NCBI GenBank assembly: GCA_041583135.1
Contig: JBFHGJ010000167.1
Location: 1-8,512, forward strand
Length of the DNA: 8,512 nucleotides
DNA from: JABSOG01 sp041583135
Lineage (GTDB): Bacteria > Pseudomonadota > Gammaproteobacteria > Enterobacterales > Alteromonadaceae
Direction: 5' to 3'
Shown here: piece by piece, positions 6,248 through 8,512 of the stretch
How positions within the stretch are numbered: position 1 is the stretch's first letter
Layout of the letters: each line of letters opens with the position of its first letter
Position numbers and translations under genes: made by a program
The notes under the pieces: model-generated
Seen by the model: the letters and a program-made list of their open reading frames with translations, nothing else
What the model was told of the DNA's origin: nothing
Databases searched by the model: none

Positions 6248-7270
6248 GTGGATAACAAAGCACTTATGCTCACCTTGGGCGCCGCTGTTGTGGTCGGCGG
6301 CCTAGGCGTGAGTTTGTACAATGCCCAGCAGGGCACGCAAGAGTTGGCAACGGGCCTTTTGTTGCCGCAACTTAGCGACAATGCAACGGCGGTTGACCGT
6401 ATTAAAATCACCTCAGGTGGCAATACATTGGTGGTTGAAAGTCACAAGGCTGGTGACAAGTGGGTGATTGATAGCCTAGATGGTTATAGCGCCAACGTTG
6501 AACCGCTTTCTGAGCTTATCAATCGCCTTAAAGATGCCAAAAAGATCGAAGCCAAAACCGCCAAACCTGAACAGTTTCATCATTTAGGTCTTAGGGATAT
6601 AAGTGATGAGCAATCTAAGGCGGTCATGGTTACCGTTAGTGCCGGAGATAAAAGCTACCAGGTATTGCTTGGTGATAATGCCAAACAAGGCAGCGGTCAG
6701 TATGTTCGCTTAGGTGGCGACAACCAAAGTTGGCTTATCGATAAAGCCATCGATAAGCCGGATAAAGCAGAAGACTGGGTTGAGACTAAACTGTTTGACT
6801 TTGAGCAAAAAGACATTCAAATGCTCAAATACTCAGGCCAATTCAGTTATGAGTTGAGCAAAAAGGACGCTGAGCAGGAGAATTATAGCCTTACGCCTAT
6901 TGATGCCGGCTACAAACTCAAATATGACTCTATTACCAGCGCTGCTGCTCGTAGTATTGCCTCATTAAAGTTTGAAGCCCTCACGCCTCAAGCGCAGCTG
7001 AATGACTTTACCCCGGCACAAAGCATAGATGTCAGCTTTTTTGATGACAAAGGTCAACTGACACTGCAATTGGCAAAGGTTGGCGACAATCACTACTTGC
7101 AACTAAAAGGTGATAATCCGTTATGGCAAAAGTGGGCTTATCAAATTGGTGAATATCAATACAATCAGTTGGTTAAAGACCCTAAAGATTACCTTGAAGA
7201 AGATAAGCCGGTTGCTGCTGATGCCAATGTATCAAATGAGGTGCTAGAGGAAAACGAAATACAGCAATAG
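6248..7270 (+). CDS. DUF4340 domain-containing membrane-anchored protein
   Basis: This 340-aa protein starts with GTG. One N-terminal membrane helix (about residues 5-24) anchors a mostly beta-rich soluble domain, presumably periplasmic. The pattern GDKWVIDSLDGYSANVEPLSEL (69-90, in parts), followed by INRLKDAKKIEAKTAKPEQ and HLGL (112-115), is characteristic of DUF4340. A second similar unit can be traced through VSAGDKSYQVLLGDNA and GQYVRLGGDNQSWLID (about 130-165). The C-terminus is acidic (EEDK...EVLEENEIQQ). DUF4340 genes commonly follow GldG-like genes, so a role as accessory subunit of the same ABC complex is likely; its biochemical function is not known to me. It is the last gene of the operon, and a strong terminator starts 20 bp after the stop. 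A perfect hairpin lies inside the coding region at 6732-6759. Confidence 0.88.
   Translation: MDNKALMLTLGAAVVVGGLGVSLYNAQQGTQELATGLLLPQLSDNATAVDRIKITSGGNTLVVESHKAGDKWVIDSLDGYSANVEPLSELINRLKDAKKIEAKTAKPEQFHHLGLRDISDEQSKAVMVTVSAGDKSYQVLLGDNAKQGSGQYVRLGGDNQSWLIDKAIDKPDKAEDWVETKLFDFEQKDIQMLKYSGQFSYELSKKDAEQENYSLTPIDAGYKLKYDSITSAAARSIASLKFEALTPQAQLNDFTPAQSIDVSFFDDKGQLTLQLAKVGDNHYLQLKGDNPLWQKWAYQIGEYQYNQLVKDPKDYLEEDKPVAADANVSNEVLEENEIQQ
6732..6759. repeat. Perfect 11-bp inverted repeat inside the DUF4340 gene
   Basis: GGCTTATCGAT (6732-6742) and ATCGATAAGCC (6749-6759) are exact reverse complements around a 6-nt loop AAAGCC. In mRNA this forms a stable hairpin in mid-gene, over codons for the segment WLIDKAIDKPDK. 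No U-run follows, so it is not a terminator. The local repetition IDKAIDKPDKAE partly explains the symmetry. Confidence 0.6.
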
Positions 7271-7289
7271 CACTTGCATCACAATAACG

Positions 7290-7319
7290 AAAAGCCAACG
7301 CCAGTCCGTTGGCTTTTTT
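7290..7319 (+). terminator. Rho-independent terminator of the Gld-like operon
   Basis: AAAAGCCAACG (7290-7300) and CGTTGGCTTTT (7307-7317) pair perfectly around a 6-nt loop, and the right arm runs into six Ts (7314-7319). It lies 20 bp after the DUF4340 stop and 20 bp before the next gene's ATG. The 68-aa gene downstream therefore needs its own promoter or lives on read-through. Confidence 0.93.
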
Positions 7320-7338
7320 CTTTCGGCTAGGAGATCTA

Positions 7339-7545
7339 ATGACAAATAGCACAGCACTATCAAAAGAAGAATTTCAGCAAATGATACAGCTGCTTCATCG
7401 TTATATCGATCACAATATGGATCAATGGGCGTCGTGGAAGCTCAAAAGTCGCTTTGGTGAGACCTATATTGATATCTCTGCTTATAACAAAGGATCCAAG
7501 GAGGCTTATGACGATTTGAGCCTTTTGCTTTCACAAGAAGCTTAA
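7339..7545 (+). CDS. Small unrecognised protein, 68 aa
   Basis: I do not recognise this protein. It is soluble, predicted mainly helical (about residues 8-27 and 53-65) with a central WASWKLKSRFGETYIDIS stretch that could form a beta hairpin. There are three aromatic/Trp-rich positions and no signal peptide, Cys or metal motif. The start is set at ATG 7339 because AGGAG lies five bases upstream (7329-7333); an in-frame ATG at 7309 falls inside the operon terminator and is rejected. The clean Shine-Dalgarno and normal codon use argue that it is real. The gene is convergent with the thioesterase gene, and the two stop codons share the same TTAA. No clear promoter is visible in the 68 bp upstream. 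Confidence 0.7.
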   Translation: MTNSTALSKEEFQQMIQLLHRYIDHNMDQWASWKLKSRFGETYIDISAYNKGSKEAYDDLSLLLSQEA

Positions 7546-8027
7546 ACCGCCTTTAAATCATCGCCAAACTGTTTATCGAGTTGCTGGGTGAAGTTTTTCA
7601 AATCAATGGCGTATTGTTCCAGTAGTTTGTCCTTTTGTGTTATTGGGGTCCAGGTGTCTACCGGCACCGTTTTGCCGTTTTCATCCATGGCGACGAAGAC
7701 GATGATGCAATGGTTGGTTTCGAACAGCTCGGCGCTGGTGGGCGCGCCGGATTTAATCGACACCGATATGTGCATACTGGTATTGCCGGTGTGGGCAATT
7801 TTGGCGCTAACTTCAATCACTTCACCGACCAAAATCGGCCGGTGAAAACGAATGGAACCGACCGATACGGTAACACAATAACGACCACTCCATTTGGATG
7901 CGCAGGCATAGGCGGCTTGGTCTATCCATTTCATCGCAACACCACCATGCACTTTGCCACCGAAGTTGACGTCGGTGGGCTCTGCCAAAAAACGAAAAAT
8001 GGTCTCTCTTTTATCTGCCAAGCTCAT
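7542..8027 (-). CDS. Hotdog-fold acyl-CoA thioesterase (YciA/BACH type)
   Basis: This protein likely hydrolyses acyl-CoA thioesters to free acid and CoA in the cytoplasm. It is 161 aa with a single hotdog domain: DVNFGGKVHGGVAMKWIDQAA (about 19-39, in parts) holds the Asn21, His27-Gly-Gly and Asp36 that form the usual catalytic region. CVTVSVGSIRFHRPILVGEVIEV (51-73, in parts) gives the long strand and CoA-facing turn. The C-terminus (about 130-161) is a charged helix. ATG at 8027 is chosen because GGAG lies about seven bases upstream. An in-frame GTG at 8042 would add five residues but lacks a well-spaced Shine-Dalgarno and lies in the small palindrome AACAC-CT-GTGTT (8038-8049). The gene follows the reductase gene by 53 bp on the same strand with no terminator between, so co-transcription is possible. 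Substrate chain length cannot be told. Confidence 0.88.
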   Translation of the reverse strand: MSLADKRETIFRFLAEPTDVNFGGKVHGGVAMKWIDQAAYACASKWSGRYCVTVSVGSIRFHRPILVGEVIEVSAKIAHTGNTSMHISVSIKSGAPTSAELFETNHCIIVFVAMDENGKTVPVDTWTPITQKDKLLEQYAIDLKNFTQQLDKQFGDDLKAV

Positions 8028-8080
8028 GCCGCGCTCCAACACCTGTGTTATTTACTCTCAGTATTGGTCAGTTGGTGAAT

Positions 8081-8512
8081 TTAAGCCAGTGGCAGTTTTG
8101 GTCCAAATGCCTCGTAGTGGCGATGTTCATCGCTAAAGCCAATCGCTTGGAGCTGTTTATCAAGGGCGGTCATAAAAGGTTTTGGTCCGCAAAAGTAGGC
8201 GTTTCGTGCTTGTGGTGCACCAATCCAACGGGCTAAAACAGTTTCGTTTAAGTACCCTTGATGGTCGGCGCCTTCACCTTGGTCATAGGCGACGTAGTAG
8301 CTAAAGCCGTAGCGCGTGGCAAGGGCCTTTAATTCATCTCCTTTAATATGGTGCTGTTGCTCTTTGCAGCATTGAATAAAGGTTAACTTAGTGACATCCT
8401 CGCCTTGATTGATGCGGTTAAGCAACATACTGAGTAAAGGCGTGATGCCGACGCCACCGGCAATAAATATAGGCGCTGAGTCATTGCTGTCATCGACAAA
8501 ATCACCGGTTGG
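8081..8512 (-). CDS. FAD/NAD(P)H reductase C-terminal fragment, flavohemoprotein (Hmp) type
   Basis: The reading frame is open to the window edge, leaving 143 C-terminal residues of a ferredoxin-NADP reductase-like domain. It opens with PTGDFV (the end of the FAD domain), then the nucleotide-binding motif FIAGGVGITPLLSML (16-30), YFCGPKPFM (106-114) and the C-terminal HYEAFGP (132-138). The last motif, and the lack of a [2Fe-2S] ferredoxin domain after it, fit flavohemoprotein, the nitric oxide dioxygenase that converts NO plus O2 to nitrate. They argue against the HCP reductase (HCR) type, which ends in a ferredoxin domain. The globin domain that would settle this is outside the window, so another Hmp-family oxidoreductase remains possible. 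The ATG at 8428 is internal and is not the start. Confidence 0.75.
   Translation of the reverse strand, partial: PTGDFVDDSNDSAPIFIAGGVGITPLLSMLLNRINQGEDVTKLTFIQCCKEQQHHIKGDELKALATRYGFSYYVAYDQGEGADHQGYLNETVLARWIGAPQARNAYFCGPKPFMTALDKQLQAIGFSDEHRHYEAFGPKLPLA

Noticed and set aside
8040..8042. GTG start for the thioesterase
   Set aside because: The nearest purine-rich stretch is about 12 bases away, whereas ATG 8027 has GGAG at normal spacing.
8036..8075. Possible riboswitch-like stem sequestering the thioesterase Shine-Dalgarno (CCAAC with GTTGG)
   Set aside because: It has only five base pairs, does not extend in either direction and has no alternative structure.
7635..8078. Plus-strand open frame of 147 codons opposite the thioesterase gene
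   Set aside because: It is antisense to a clear hotdog thioesterase, has no Shine-Dalgarno, and its translation shows no domain or plausible composition.
1..8512. Mobile element, CRISPR array, toxin-antitoxin or phage defence system
   Set aside because: There are no transposase or integrase motifs, no regularly spaced direct repeats, no tRNA and no defence-type domains; genes have uniform composition and housekeeping identities.

Overview
The window (about 47% G+C by eye) looks like ordinary chromosome from a marine gammaproteobacterium of the Alteromonadales, most like Shewanella. This rests on protein character (a BkdB-type E2, TrmO, a Gld-like ABC operon) and on a structured intergenic repeat resembling ones I recall from Shewanella genomes. 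I could not run any search, so the genus is an inference.

Layout: (1) 1-918, plus strand: the 3' two-thirds of a branched-chain 2-oxoacid dehydrogenase E2 gene, closed by a strong hairpin terminator. (2) 976-1192: no gene, but a ~150-bp multi-hairpin repeat between the 3' ends of two convergent genes. (3) 1193-1696, minus: a 167-aa single-pass membrane protein I do not recognise, with two inverted repeats upstream. (4) 1870-2583, minus: trmO, tRNA t6A37 methyltransferase. (5) 2733-7270, plus: a tight four-gene operon: GldA-like ATPase, GldF-like ABC-2 permease, GldG-like auxiliary protein and a DUF4340 protein, ended by a clear terminator. (6) 7339-7545, plus: a 68-aa unrecognised protein. 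(7) 7542-8027, minus: a hotdog-fold acyl-CoA thioesterase. (8) 8081-8512, minus: the C-terminal end of an FAD/NAD(P)H reductase of flavohemoprotein type, cut by the window edge.

The gene set that works as a unit is the Gld-like operon. The ATPase and permease should form an ABC-2 type transporter. The GldG-like and DUF4340 proteins are both anchored in the inner membrane with large domains probably in the periplasm, so they are likely accessory parts of the same machine. In Bacteroidetes the related GldA/F/G proteins are needed for gliding; in gammaproteobacteria the substrate and role are, to my knowledge, unassigned. This is the best candidate here for an under-described system. trmO and the operon are divergent, and their predicted promoters occupy the same 30 bp on opposite strands.

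There is no sign of phage, transposase, CRISPR, tRNA or rRNA. The remaining genes look like core or lineage-conserved housekeeping genes.
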